Positions 35,731 to 48,905 of a DNA stretch of 64,000 nt are shown in pieces. Source of the DNA: Monodelphis domestica (taxonomy: Eukaryota > Chordata > Mammalia > Didelphimorphia > Didelphidae); NCBI RefSeq assembly GCF_027887165.1, contig NC_077232.1, positions 1,989,662 through 2,053,661 of the forward strand, written 5' to 3'. Position 1 is the first letter of the stretch. The number at the start of each line of letters is the position of its first letter. A program made the position numbers and the translations under genes. Below the pieces are notes generated by a model. The model had not been told where the DNA came from and made no database searches. It was given only the letters and a program-made list of their open reading frames with translations.

Positions 35731-36010
35731 AAAAGAGGCATGAAAGGGCTTTTACAGCAGAGGGGAGAATGGGGGGGGTGAGGAGAGGACTTGAATTCTC
35801 ATTTGAATTGGCTGAATAAGGGAAAAAACAATTTATGCTATGCCACAGAAATGTAGAAGGGGAAGAAGATAAGTGTAGGGGGATGGAGGATAGGAGAGAG
35901 AGAAAATGGAGGATGTAGAGGTCAGAAATAAAACAGGGGGAAATAAATTGGAGAATAAATAGACAGTAACTATAATAGTACAAAAAGTTGTTTTAGAACA
36001 TTTTTCAAAT
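35731..36010 (+). mobile_element. L1 inter-ORF region, end of outer element
   Basis: G/A-rich L1 inter-ORF sequence (TTTGAATTGGCTGAATAAGG). L1 identity fades after about 36010, where ORF2 should begin, so the outer L1 is truncated. Confidence 0.5.
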
Positions 36011-37145
36011 ACACATAGAAATGAGTCAAGGACTAGAAAATACATATATGGGGGACTTTGTAGCTATAAACTTGATAGACTTTATATGCTAATATTCCAA
36101 ATAGAGAACCCAATTTGTCAGGAAAGAAAGATGAAATCCATAACAACCAAGGTGAGGATGGAGGCAGAAAATGAATCCTCATAATGTAGATGCCAAGAAA
36201 TGAAACAACAAGGCTATTACCCACTAACACACACAAGCTAATGACGGGCATAATGATGAGATTGACTTTCATAGCATGGCTACAATAGTGTAATTGGCCA
36301 TCTTTAACTCACCCCATCCAAATGCAGAATAATATAGTTGCTCTACCCTCTGTCTTACTGTCACAATCTAAATCTGAAGTTGATGCTATGGACAATTGGG
36401 CCATGGTGGGTAGGTCTGTGATAGGAAATCCTGTCAGGCTTTGGTGATTCTGCTGCATCTGTGAAAATGACAACATAGAATACCACAGGAATCCTTGAGG
36501 GTTAGGCTGGCCCCTTATACCTAGCCTCGGAACCCATAATATTTCCTTGAGTTGGCGAGAGAGTTTGCAGATATGTTCCATCACAGGAAGGAAGAATGGA
36601 CTGCTTATTTGGTCTTAGTGCTTTCAGATTAAGCTTTCTCACAGAAGACAGGAGTGAAGTGCGATGAGGATGCTAGTTTGTTAGGATGTAGGACTGAGTT
36701 TTTCTATTGGTGTTCGAGACTAAGAAAATTTCATTTACCATTAGAAAATATCAGCAAATTCTTGGGAAAGAATTGTCATCCCCATCATCCTCTGCTCAAA
36801 GGCTAAAGGGCTATCCTCAGTCTAAAAGAGAAGAAAAAATAGTAGTGGGTAGAGAATTTCAAAAAATTCTATAGCCTCTGTGTTCCTCCATCCCCCATTA
36901 TGGAATTATAAAAGAACTCTTAGGAGGGAATAAAGCATATTCTATATCCTTCTAGCCTGGAAATACATGTTCTCTAGAAAAGGAAAAGAGAAAGGACACT
37001 CTGGAGCCAAACTCCTAGAAAAATCTATATTTGTTGCCCTCATCTCTCTTTCTTGAACTTGTTGAATGGCATCATGTGAATATCCCTTAGGTGATTCAGA
37101 TTAAACCAAGGAAAAAGCAAATTTCTTTGAAGAGTTCCAAGGGAG
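36011..37145. other. No gene recognised
   Basis: Two minus-strand open stretches (36272-36033 and 36584-36309) were examined. One has a GPCR-TM1-like hydrophobic piece, but nothing around it supports a gene. No repeat was identified. Confidence 0.35.
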
Positions 37146-37385
37146 TTGGCTGGGGTGCTATAATGCATAGAGTTCTGGGCCTGGAGTCAGAAAGACCTGA
37201 CTTCAAATCCAGCTTTATAAATCCCTTTTGACATGAATAACATGGAAATAGGTTTTGAACAAGGATGTATGTATAACCCAGTGGAACTGCTTATCAGCTT
37301 TGGGAGTGAGGAGGAAAGAGCAGGGGAGGGGAATCATGAATCATGTAATCATAGAAAAATACTAAAAAAATTTAAAATCCTTTTT
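37146..37385 (+). repeat. SINE head fragment followed by L1 3' UTR fragment
   Basis: 37150-37215 is a SINE tRNA-like head (GGGCCTGGAGTCAGAAAGAC). 37220-37375 is L1 3'UTR (AACATGGAAATAGGTTTTGA, AACCCAGTGGAACTG). Confidence 0.55.
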
Positions 37386-37723
37386 GAGCCCTTTCAGGAG
37401 TTTTTTGAGGGCCTGAGACAAACACGCATTTTCTTTGAGACTTTGGATATAGCAGTTTTGACTTTGTCATCTTTTGAGTTTATTTTGATTTTCCCTTGTT
37501 ACCACTGTAACTTTATATAATTTTTTTTTGTTGTTTGTTAATTTTCTAACCTATTTCTTGACTCAAGTTAAAAAAAAACAAAGCAAAACAACTTTTAAAG
37601 TTGGGTTCTGTCCCTTGGGTAGAGGGGGAATTGTTTCAAGCTTCAAGTTTTTTGTATAGCTACTTTCACAGGTACCTCTAGGGGAATCTTTAAGTTTTCA
37701 GTTCAAGGTGGTATTATCTAAGA

Positions 37724-38236
37724 CAGTGATGGTAAATTTTTTAGAGATGGAATGCCAGGTTTTGCCCTAACTCCATCCACCCCAGACCAAGTGTTATGCC
37801 TGTCTCTACCCAGAGATAGTATACTGTGATCCCCCTCCCCCAAAGTTGGGTGCACCCTGCCCCTCCTCCTTTCTCCAGATAAGAAAGGGAAAAAGAAATC
37901 CCTTTGGGCTGTTGGGCAGAGAGACAGGTGAAGTGAGAAATGCCCTCAGCAAGTGTAGAGAGGAGGGGAGTGGCCTGAGCATTCCCCTCCCCTCCAGCTC
38001 TGCTGCCTATGAACTTCCCACTTTACTCCCTGTATGCTCCCATTGGGCTGCTGGGTAGAGAGGCAGGTTATATGAAAAAATGTCATCAGACACATGGAGA
38101 GGGGGAAGGGAGCAGCTCCACCAGAGACTTTATGCCTTTCTAGTAATGAACTCTTGGGGGGTGAGGTGGGGAGAGGGTGGCCAAATGCCCACAAGGAGCC
38201 CTCTATGTGCCATCTTTGGCACCCACAACATCACTG
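37724..38236. mobile_element. hAT-like non-autonomous DNA transposon, copy 3
   Basis: CAGTGATGGTAAAT left end, CAACATCACTG right end; 8-bp duplication ATCTAAGA (37716-37723) and ATCTAAGG (38237-38244). Confidence 0.85.
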
Positions 38237-38244
38237 ATCTAAGG

Positions 38245-38945
38245 AGAAGTAGGCATATTTTCAAAATCAAGTAAGAGAGGTAGAGGGAAATTTGAGAAAA
38301 AATAATTATGATTTAAGAAAAACATGAAAAAAGTGTCAATAGCTAGACAAAGGAGCACAACACCAGTGAAGAATGTAACACCTTAAAAAAAAAACCAGAA
38401 TAGATCAAATGGTAAAATGGGCAAAAAAGAGAACTTTTTAAAAAGTAGAATTGACCAAATGAAAAAAAAAAGGCACAAAAATTCTGAAGAAAAGATTTTG
38501 AAAAAAAGAATTGGCCAAATGGAAAAAGAGGACAAAAATTAATGGAAGGAAATAATTTGTTAAAAAATAGAATTAGGCAAAAGATTCCCTAACAAAACCT
38601 CCCAGGAATATTGTGGCTAAATTCCAGAGTTGCCAGGTCTAAAAGAAAAATATTTCAGGCAGTCTAAAGGAAACAATTCAAGTATCATGGAGCCATAGTC
38701 AGGATTGCACAAGACTTAGCAGCATATACATTTTTAAAAAAATCACCTACTCAGCAAAACTGAATATAATCCTTCGGGGGTGGGGGGGAAGGGGCATTCA
38801 ATGAAATAGAAGATATACAAGAATTACTAATGATAAGATCAGAGCTGAATAGAAAATGTGACTTTCAAATTTAAGATTCAAGAGAAGCATAAAAAATAAA
38901 CATGAGAGATAAATTACAAGGGATTCAATAAGTTAAATTATTTAC
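38245..38945 (+). mobile_element. Half-L1 ORF1 region, left of the class I ERV
   Basis: ORF1-type A-rich sequence (AATAGAATTAGGCAAAAG, AGAGCTGAATAGAAAATG). It continues on the far side of the ERV at 44620, where the 3' tail ends soon after ORF1, so this is a half-L1. Confidence 0.6.
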
Positions 38946-41900
38946 AAATCCCACAATTGAAATCTAAGATGGTAATGTTAGGTCCACTGTCCATTGACCA
39001 TATATTTCTTCTAATACCAGAGTGTCCAGACAACCTTTTGGGACATGATTTTATTTGTAAAATTGGGACAACTTTACAATGTGAACAATCAGGGAATATA
39101 TACCTCCATTTTACAAAACAATCCATGAAACATTATCCTCTATTATTTTGGGGTCAGCTTGATGAGACTACTGATCACCAGCAGGCTATTACATCTCATT
39201 ATGACATTCTTACAGATATTCCACAGGGTGTATGGGCAATACATAAGAATGATGTGGGGATGATTAAATCAGTACAACCAGTAAATATAGAAGTCAAAGA
39301 TTGTATAGCTCCCAAGATCCCTCAGTATAAGCTCAGCAAAGTAGTTGAAGAAGACATAACACCTATTATCAACAGCTTGCTGGAGCAGGGCATATTGAGA
39401 CACACAGTGTCAGAATATAATAGCCCAATACTAGCTATTAAAAAGAGCAAGACAAATTTTGATGGTACAGTAAATTGGCAATTTGTGCAGGATCTCAGAG
39501 CAATCAATAATATAATCCAGAAAACACATACCATCACACCATCTCCCAATGACATTATTCCTGAGATTCCTAGCAATGCATTATTGTATGCCATAATTAA
39601 CTTAAGCAATGCATATTTTATGATTCCTCTCCATCCTGATAGCCAAAATATATTTGCATTCTTGTGGAAGAAAAATAAGCCCTGCTGGACTCGATTAGTG
39701 CAGGGCTGTTGTGAGATTGCATCGATTTTCTGCCAGCTGCTGAAAAGAGGCCTAGAAAATATAAAATTCAAACATAGCAAGCTAGTGCATTATGTAGATG
39801 ATCTGCTTCTGGCATCCCCTGATTGAAAAACATGCCTAGAAGACTCAAAGAGGCTGCTAATTGAATTATACAAAAGAGGACATAAGGTCTCAAAAACAAA
39901 AGTTGCAATGGGTTCTCCCAAAAGTTGAGTACCTAAGTTTTATCCTGGAAAAGGGCACCAGGAAAATATCTAGTAAGAGAATAGCAGATATACAGAAACT
40001 AGGTATTCCATGTACAAAGAAACAACTTAGGGCATTCCTGGGCACTACTATGTTCTCATGTCATTATATCTCAGGATATTCACATATTTCCAAGAATCTC
40101 ACAGATCTGACAAAAAATGAGGTGGAGGAGCCATTGAAGCTCACAAAAGAATATCTACATGCTCTGTCCACTTTAAAACAAGCTATCCTAACAGCTCCGG
40201 ACCTTGGCATTCCAAATTATAACAAAACTTTTCATCTATAAGTCCACGGGGCTAAGGTTATATATATGTAGCTAAGCTAAGCTATATATTATATATATAG
40301 CTAAGGCTATAGTTTCTGGAGTGCTAGCCCAATATCTAGGATTGAGTTTAAGACATATTACATATTACAGTGCAATTTTGAACTCGGTGGCAAAAGGTTT
40401 GGTGCATTGTCTGTGCATTGTTGCTGCTACTGCCATGATGGTTAAAAAAGCTAATGAATTAGTGCTGGGATGCAAGCTCCATGTTTATTCTGCACACCAG
40501 CTAGAAAAATTGCTAAAATCACAGAGTAGGTATGCATTTATATCTGCAAGGCTATATCAGTATGAAATCATTTTGCTGGCAAATGACAATCTGTTTTTAC
40601 ATAGATGTGCACCATTGAATCCAGCCACATTAATTCCCGACCTACCATTGGGAGAAAAGTCCATACATGATTGCACAGACTACAGAAACAGTACATAGGA
40701 CCAGAGAAGATCTGAAGGACCCACCACTCAATGATCCAGACCTTCAGATATATTTAGATGGTTCTTCATATGTTCTCAAAGGCAAAAGAATCATGGGGGC
40801 TGCAGTTGTGAAGGGTGACAGGACCTTCTGGCATGCGTCATTATGAAGTCATGTCAGTGCTCAAGGAGTCGAGCTCAGAGTTCTCATAGTAGGGCTGGTG
40901 CAGTTCAAAGGCAAAAGGGTGAATATATATATACAGATTCAGCTTATGCCTTTGTAATTTTATTTGCCATGGGACAAACTTGGAAGAATAGGGGATTTGT
41001 CACAACATCTGGAAAAAGGATAGCATCTGAGAACCTCATAAATCAACTCTTACAGGCAGTGAACTTGCCAAAGGAAGTGGCAGTGATCCATTTCAAGACT
41101 CACTCCTCTGGCAAGGATGAGATATCCTTAGGAAATCACAGGGCAGATGTAATAGCAAGATTCGCTGTGAAATTTGGTCCTATCCATGTTCTGAATTTCT
41201 CTCTGGTAGATAAGCATGATCTCAAACAAGCATACTGCCAAGAGGAGATTCAGTCATGACAAGAACATCTAGGGGCCAGATTAGTCAAAGGAATCTGGTT
41301 ATCACAAGGAGGAAAGCCTATCTTGCCCAAAAGGCTGTACCAACATCTATGCAATGTGATTCACTCCAGAGGTCATTACAGAGTGCAATCCATGCTGAAT
41401 GAGGTTCACTGGTTTTGGGAAGCTCCAAGGATATCAACAAATGCTATAAGAGTGTGTCAGACATGTGATATCTATAAAAAGTTTAATCAAGGTCATTTCA
41501 AATGCAAGGAATTGGGAGGGTGACCCCTAGCTTATATGCCTTTTCAGTGTCTGCAGGTTGATTTTATTAACATGTCTGGGGACTGAGGATATAAGTATGT
41601 TTTAGTCATAGTGGACAGACTCACTCGATGGACAGAAGCATATCCATCAAAGAAAAACAACACTGGCATGGTAGTGAAAACATTGCTTAAAGAAATAGTC
41701 CTAGATATGACATTCCAGATGCCATAGACTCAGACAGGGGAAGTCACTTTACATCTAGCATTTTACAACAAGTGTATAAGTCTCTGGGAATAAAGGGTAA
41801 TTTCTATAATGTGTATAAACCAGAAAGCTCAGGACAGGTAGAAAGAATGAATGAGTTAAAAACCACAATAGCTAAACTCTGTGCCCAAACTCATCTTAAA

Positions 41901-42392
41901 TGGACAGAGGTTCTTCCACTTGCACTGTTTTATCTGAGGACGAAACCCAGAGGAGACTTACATATTTCCCCATATGAGATATTGTATGGACAACCAGTAT
42001 GGATAGGAAGGACTGCTAAACCATCTTATTTTTCCATACTGGGAGGGGAATGCCAGTTACTCACCTACCTGATACAGACACAAAATAGGCTGGAAGAACT
42101 GAGAAGGCTAGGACTACTAGTGCAAACGGTCCCACTAGGTTTCTCATTATATAACATAAGGCCAGGGTACAATGTATATATAAAAAATTTTGCCAAAGAC
42201 AAACCCACAGAGCCAAGATTGATTGGTCCGTACAATGTAGCTCTCACCACACCTACATCAATCAAAGTAATAGGAAAAGATTTTTGGTTTCATGCATCTC
42301 ACGTTAAACATCACTATGCCCATGATAACACACCAAAAAACAACTTAACGGAAGCCCAAGAATCCATTCAAACACAGATGCCCCCAAAATAA

Positions 42393-43847
42393 CCCTTGAT
42401 AAATAAACATAGAGGCCATGAATCCAACAAAATCGCACAAGAAGAAATACAAGAAGAAATAGAGGTACTAAACAGAGACAGTGAAACTGAAATAGAATAA
42501 TGCTCAAGACAGATAGTATAAATTTGGGTTAGTTAGATCAGGGAGAATTAGCATAGCCTGTGAAACATAGGAGAAACGGTTCCTTGCGGAACCTGGGAGT
42601 TTATTTGGGTGGATTTAGAATCCCTTAGAATTAGTAAACACATATACAACTATCCATCTCAAGCCTAGACTAAAATATCATTAACCTCTACAATCAACCA
42701 CAAAGGAATATAAGAATTGCCTTACTATCACACATTAAGAAAGATACCTACATTCATTAAAAAAAAAATCTCACTTGCACACATGAGGATGGCACAAACA
42801 TCCTGTATAAAGTTTCACTCACATGCATCAAAATATTCACTCTTACATGCACGCACATGTTAATATTACCCACACACATGATCCTGTAGTTCCGGATACC
42901 TGAGATCGTCTTTCAAGGAGAGATGGCAGTATGTATCCTTTAAAGGAAAAGGCACCCCGAACCTGTGATAAACTTCAAGCAACACCAAAGGATGGAAGAC
43001 ACACAGACAACTGGAAAGAACTTTGAATCAAAGACATTATGGGGAATGAACTTCAGGAAAATGGGCCATGTAAGATTAATCACCAAATATATTAACTTCA
43101 CACATAGGGAAGTACATTCACATGCACATTGGAATAAATATGCATTCACCATGACATATCTAGAACACGAACACATTTCACACTGACATTAGGGGCTGTG
43201 CTGTAAATAAGGACAGCCCATAAATTGTATATCTGTAAATAGATCTCTAGTACCAATATATATATATATATACATATATGTATATATATGTGTATATATA
43301 TGTATTTAAATAACATGTGACATATGTAAATGTGTACAAATAACAGACGTGTATATATAACCTAATAACGATCTAGTCCAATAATATAGATAGAAAGGAT
43401 AGAGTTAAAATACTAACCATAGGGACAGAGTAGTTTAGGGTGGAAAAGGGAATGTTGTAACTAGAGAGGTAATATAGGGACAGAATAAATCAGATTTCAT
43501 TGGATACAAGTTAATATATGTATATACCTATAAATGTTATGAATTGTTACATTGGAATTATTATTATATAAGGCATAGGATAGTTCCATTTTACTTAAGT
43601 TAAATTTTATATTGATTGTAATAGGATCTTTGTATTAAGAAATTGTTATATTGTAAAGTTTTGTTGGTACATAACCCTAATCTTCTTCCCACAATTCAGT
43701 CTTAGCATAAGATAGGAGCTTAGATTGGCAAATAGACAGATTAGGATAAGATTTATTATTTTGGGAGGGGGGAGGTTAGATGGAAAGGATAAGTAACTGG
43801 CATGGGCCAGGGTGGCACCACGTGAGCAACAGGAAATGGAGGATTTG
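42393..43847. other. ERV segment between integrase and 3' LTR, no env seen
   Basis: No env-like frame. It includes a TATATG/TATATA microsatellite at 43254-43310. A G-rich tract at 43752-43770 resembles a polypurine tract but lies about 75 bp before the LTR start. Confidence 0.4.
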
Positions 43848-44619
43848 TGACAGAGGCTGGCACTAGAGAAAAAGTGCCAAGCTGAAGAGTATGTGAAATT
43901 GATCACCTCGACGGGGGAGGGGCTGGAGGAGTTTGGGAATCTGAAGGAAGAGAAGACTGGCTGGTAGAGGAGTTGGTTGCTCTCGGTCTTGGAGAAGCCA
44001 GAGACAGAAGGTGGGAAAAAACTTTTTCTCGAGAGTTACCCACTTTTCCTGCTGGTGACTGGGAATCCTTCCCCCCAACATTTCCCAATTGAAGGGACTT
44101 TCTGAAGAGAAACATGAGCAGACTTTACCTCAGCTCCTATTGCCCAGGGATGAGTCAACCTGACTTTCTCTCAGGGGGATCAGGCTGCCAAGGCCTGAGT
44201 TCCACCCAAACATGAGGAGGGAGGGGAAAGGGTTTAGAGGTAAGGACCCCTTTTCACCACTTCCTTTTCCCATTCTTCCCTGCCCATTATTCCTTTTGTA
44301 TTACCTGATTGAGTTGACATTAAAAGTTATCTGTTCCCCAAGCTGAGTGTGAGTGAACAGATCAAGGGGAGACTCTTTGGTCTTGAGTAGTAGAGAGGGG
44401 ACAAGAGGGACAAGAGAGAATTGGGGAGAGCAATTTTAGCTAAGGAGGGAAGGCAGAAGGGGGAAAATCTTCAAACCTCCTCTCCTTTCTCTGAGCCAAC
44501 CCTAAACATCAGCTGTCTCCCCTGAACCCCATTTTGAGAAGGGGGGTCTCCACACTTTCCCACTCTCAATACTGAAAGGTCAAACCCCTTGGGTACAAAT
44601 TAACCCCCTTTTTAATACA
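43848..44619 (+). repeat. 3' LTR of the class I ERV
   Basis: About 772 bp, TGACAGAGG...TAATACA, same family as the solo LTR at 21754-22512. The start is set by that comparison. Confidence 0.7.
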
Positions 44620-44830
44620 ATTCTTACATGAGAAGATGCCACTTATAATTCCTAAGAACTCTATCATATTATGTCACTTAGAACATCATACAAAAACAGA
44701 GGGCATATAGAAGGTGGGCGGAGAAGTATTTGGAACTCAAAATTTTTAAAAGTAAATGTTAAAAATTATTGTACCTGTAAATGGGAAAAATAATTTTTTT
44801 CACAATAAAAACATAAATAAAAGTGTGGAT
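44620..44830 (+). mobile_element. Half-L1 3' end, right of the class I ERV
   Basis: TTACATGAGAAGATGCCACT resumes the ORF1-end sequence seen at 34850, followed by the short half-L1 3'UTR (TTGGAACTCAAAATTTTTAA, then GTAAATGGGAAAAATAA). Confidence 0.6.
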
Positions 44831-45469
44831 TCTCTAGAAACTGTGTACTTCTATCCTTAAAGTTCAGATTATAGGCACTTGGTCATTATTTAGCCCTTTC
44901 AAGATATTCAAACTTGTCTACTTTCTTAAATTTCTGTTGTTTATTTGTTGCATTTTATGGCTTGTTTCTATTCAACTATAGTTGCATTTAAATGAATGTT
45001 TACAAATTATTAATTCTATTATTTTAAAGGTTTATTTTGATGTCATTTATATTCACATTTTAAGGACAAGTAACCTTTTATTTCAAATAATTTGGCTTTT
45101 TTTTGTGATATATTAAATTGCAATTTTTCTTTTTTGTCCTTGCTGGTGGGTAGACTTGGGTGATTCTAAATTGAATTCCTTAGGGGTTCATCTTCATTTT
45201 TATTGACCATCTGCACCCTTTGCCTTTGATCCAGGAGTTTGGTACCATCCTCATATTTATGGGTAGGGGAATTAGAGGTTCCTGTGACATGCTACACTAT
45301 TTTTTTTTGTCATTGAACTGCTCCATTTCTATATTAAGAAATTTATTGAATTATGATATTCCTGTTCTTTTGATTTGCATCATGTTCCTCTAAAAGGTCA
45401 ATAATTCTTATATTGTCCCAGTCTTCCTTAATCTTAATACTTTCCCTTTGAAATTACTTCCAATTTCCT

Positions 45470-45472
<3 letters not shown>

Positions 45473-45510
<38 letters not shown>
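45473..45510. repeat. (TA)n microsatellite
   Basis: About 18 uninterrupted TA dinucleotides. Confidence 0.95.
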
Positions 45511-45539
45511 TGTTTTTTTAATACACACATACACTATTG

Positions 45540-45678
45540 TTATTTATATTTTGTCTCCCTCAGAGTGTGAGCTCAAGGATGGTTTTTTTTTTACTTTCTT
45601 CATGAATCTAGTGCTTAGTACAATGTGTGGCATATAATAGGTGCTAGATAAATATTATTTGATTAATTGGTTGAAAAT
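45540..45678 (+). mobile_element. L2 LINE 3' end relic
   Basis: GAGTGTGAGCTCAAGGATGG, AGTGCTTAGTACAATGTGTG, GCATATAATAGGTGCTAGAT then AAATATT: a well-preserved L2 3' terminus. Confidence 0.75.
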
Positions 45679-46437
45679 TGTAAATATCCCCCAAATGGTG
45701 GTATGAAATGGGATTAACTTTCCCATTGCCTATTTTTAGCTAATCAAATCAAGAACTTAAAGTACTCATACATACCATTAAATAAGAGATTTCAGTAGTC
45801 ACTTACTAGAGTAAGCTCACACCTCCAAAGGCTACTGCCCCCCTCCTTGGGCAGTGCTAGGCAAATTGAAAGATTGCCATTGGTTTCTGTGAAGAAGGGA
45901 GAATGACAGGAAGTAACAGGAAGTGATATGGAAAAAAAGAACATAAAAAGAAGAGACCAGAATGGTCTAGATTAATTCCTTTCCTGGCTTTTGGAGAGAT
46001 TGGTTCTGGAGATTCCTGGCATTTGGAGTGAGGGCCTGAGATCCCTGCCTTGACTTGGAGGAGACCTTTACCCTGGATCCTGCATTGGCTTATTAGGTGA
46101 GTGGCTAATATTCCTTCCTTGGCTTTGGAGGAAGCTGTGTTGGTGGAACTCTGACTGAAGACACCACTGGGACCTCTAGCTGAGGATTACTGGGAAATCC
46201 ATGTGGACTTGGAGAAGCCCTGCTGGGACTGAGACAGACACAAGAGGAGCACTTGGGCTGGTAGGCTAGACAATTCTCTACCTTCTTACATTTTTTCATT
46301 TTCACTCTTTCCACTTCTTTGTAAATAAAGCTGCTAAAAGTCATTTTGACTTAAGCTATAATATTTTTAAATCAGTGACCACAATATTACTTTAGAATTC
46401 TCATAATTAGCATAAACTCTAAATTTAAACTCTTACA
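45679..46437 (+). mobile_element. LTR-like fossil
   Basis: TGTAAATATCC...ACTCTTACA with a polyadenylation signal TGTAAATAAAGCTGC at 46320. No target duplication seen and no internal region adjacent. ERV class unknown. Confidence 0.45.
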
Positions 46438-48715
46438 CTGGACTCCTTCCATAATTTGTCAATATTAAAAATGAGGGTAAGGGGTTGGAAGGGAGAATAA
46501 TGAGTTTCTCTGACAAAATTCTAACTCAGTAACTAGGTACCTTTCAGAGTTTTTTGAGTCCTTCAGTAACTTCCTACTGACAACAGTTCACATCTTAATG
46601 TCTCAACTAGGAAATTTAGCTTGATATAGGCGTCTCCTGTTCTCCACTCTCTTCCTCCTATCATTAGACTCTAAATATATAAATAAGGATTAGAATATTT
46701 CACCAATGTCAACTCTCAACAAACAATGGTTCTCTTCAGCTATTTATGTATAAAGACAAATTAATCAAAACAAACAAATTAACATGTTTACTTCCATAAA
46801 GTACAATTGAGGCATTGAACAAAAAATCACAAATGACCATTTGGCCACTCATGAATTGTACATTATGTGCTCCTAGTTGTTCTTTATTCTGTCTTGAGAG
46901 AGGCTACTAGAATCTCCCATTAATTATGTTTTTGAAACTCCAGGTGTACATGACTAGACTCTAATATCACTTCTTTGAATTTTTTCAGGAAAAAGAATGG
47001 ATAGTTCCAAGAATATATGCACCCCCACCCCAGCCTTTGAGACTGAAGTAAATCATTGAATTAGTTTCATTCTTAACACAGATTCTTTCCTTTCCCTAAA
47101 CTCTTTCACTTTGGGTGCTGGAAAGATGCTTAGCTTCTACATCTTGGTGCTCCTGTGAGGGATGGGGGTTGGAACTCTTGAGAACAATAGGGAGTTAAGG
47201 GATGAGTGGACATTAAGAAGCTAAGAAAGTAAAAAAGTGACACCAAGGACCAAGGAAGAGAGAAAGACATTGAAGAGGACCTTAGACATCCTTTGTGAGC
47301 TCGGGGTGAGGAGTTTCTATTCGACTGACCCTTTGCCTTTCTTAGAAGATGTTAGAATTCCTGGGAGAAAATGGAGGAGATGGAAAACTGTGACACAGTG
47401 GTTCAGACCACTGAGAATATTAACCTGTGAAGGCTGGTTTGGTTGTCACTGAGTAGGTCACAAGATATAACAGAATAATTAGAGGGAGATGCTAAGATAT
47501 TTGCCCAGAAGAGTCACTTTCCAACGGACTCTGACTTCTCATTGGCCCATAATGCCTTCACAGGAAATCACAGGGGATTTTCCAATCTCTTGATAACTCT
47601 TGTTCACACACAAGACCTGATCAGAAGTTCCTGCAGGCAGCTCAAGCAAGAGGGTAGCACAGCTTCTCCAGGTCAGTCAGTCCAAGGAGATCTTTCTTCT
47701 GCAAAATAGATCATAGGAGTGAGGATGGGAGGGTAATGGAAAGTGGAGGACCTCCTTTTCATTGTTATACCTGGACCCCATTGTCACAGGAGTCATGCAT
47801 TAGTTCTAAGGGGATCCCAGGGTCATTGAGAGGGTCAACAGGAATAGTAGGAGGGGGAGAGCATGAGAAAAAAAAGCCTTTTTCATATTACCCTGATCTT
47901 GTCCCAAGCCCCTTCTACATGCATAACTTCTAAGACCTATAGAGGTCTTATAGAGGTCACCCCACTGTAGAGGGTAAGATCGAAAGATTTTTTTCTCTAA
48001 TGGAGGGGCTGACCAAATCTGAGACTGACCAGCTACTTTTTATAAGAAAATCATTTTTAATGTATATTGTCTAAGGAAATGTTCTGATATTCGAAATCTC
48101 TTAAACCAGCCCCACTTTTTCCGTTCTTCTCTCTGTCTGTGTCCACTTGGCACTAGAAAAATGATTAAAAACAAAAAATCTAGTTCAGCTAATTCCATGC
48201 GGTCAGAACACTTCACTCTGTCAGAAAAGACTTCTTTACTGTTCAGTTTTGGTTCTTATTCACTTTCCTGGACAAAATCTGTTTTGAATTTGAAATGATT
48301 ACTTTGAACATCTTTCTCCCAATGCTGGGTCCTCTTTCCCAATCCTATAATCTAAACTTCAGCATTCTGTCATGACTTGTTAAATAAGGCTGAAAATATT
48401 ATGAGAAAAGGCGAGTCGACTATTACATCCATGCTAACTTCTAGGTCTTCACAGCATCACCTCCTTTGTGGAAGAAGCTCCTCCTTAGAGCCACAAAATA
48501 CATGTTTTAGTGTTCTTTCCCCTGCTCGGAGGTCTCTCTTTTGCTGCATCCTCTTTAAAAGCTCCCTGAGAACTTGATTCAGTTTCTGATGCCTACGATT
48601 CACCAATCCTTTCTTTCTTCCTTAAAGACATGTGGTGTGAAGGTGTCTGTGAACCTTTAAGAGTTACATATATCCAACAAAATAGAGAGGGAGGAGATCA
48701 GTGAACCGGGCTTGC
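46438..48715. other. No gene recognised; upstream region of receptor A
   Basis: Apparently single-copy sequence. The non-coding first exon and promoter of receptor A should lie here or further left, but I could not pick them out. Open stretches at 47237-47452 and 48377-48577 lack recognisable homology. Confidence 0.35.
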
Positions 48716-48719
48716 AACT

Positions 48720-48865
48720 TCAAAAGCTAGAAAGGGAACAATTAAAAATCCTTAGATAACAATTAAATTGGAAATCCTAAAAATTAATGGAGAAATGAAT
48801 AAAATTGAAAGTAAAAGACTATTGAACTAGTAAGTTAGAGTAGGAGTTGGTACTTTGAAAAAACA
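48720..48865 (+). mobile_element. L1 ORF2 fragment
   Basis: AAATTGGAAATCCTAAAAAT and ATAAAATTGAAAGTAAAAGA match the 7005-7060 part of the L1 at 5205. Confidence 0.7.
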
Positions 48866-48905
48866 GCTCTAAATTTTTCTTGTCACATTTCATTAGGTTC
48901 TAGCT

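Larger units (their letters stand above)
38946..44619 (+). mobile_element. Class I (gammaretrovirus-like) ERV fossil, broken and incomplete
   Basis: From left: protease end (NLLGHDFICKIG at ~39026), reverse transcriptase (VQDLRAINNI, then LHYVDDLLLAS-type motif near 39790), RNase H (~40730-41260), integrase with zinc-binding region (~41320-41500), core (~41550-41900) and a GPY-type C-terminal part (RLIGPYNVALTTP, ~42210). The longest open stretch is 289 codons. The 5' LTR, gag and most of protease are absent and no env was recognised. The right end is an LTR at 43848-44619. It has many breaks and is clearly old. It is inserted in a half-L1. Confidence 0.82.

Noticed and set aside
36033-36584. 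Minus-strand open stretch with a TM1-like segment (VISLCVLVGNSLVVSF), possibly another GPCR relic
   Set aside because: Only one hydrophobic segment; the rest has no MRGPR or other GPCR motif, and no splice site or start fits the cluster's layout.
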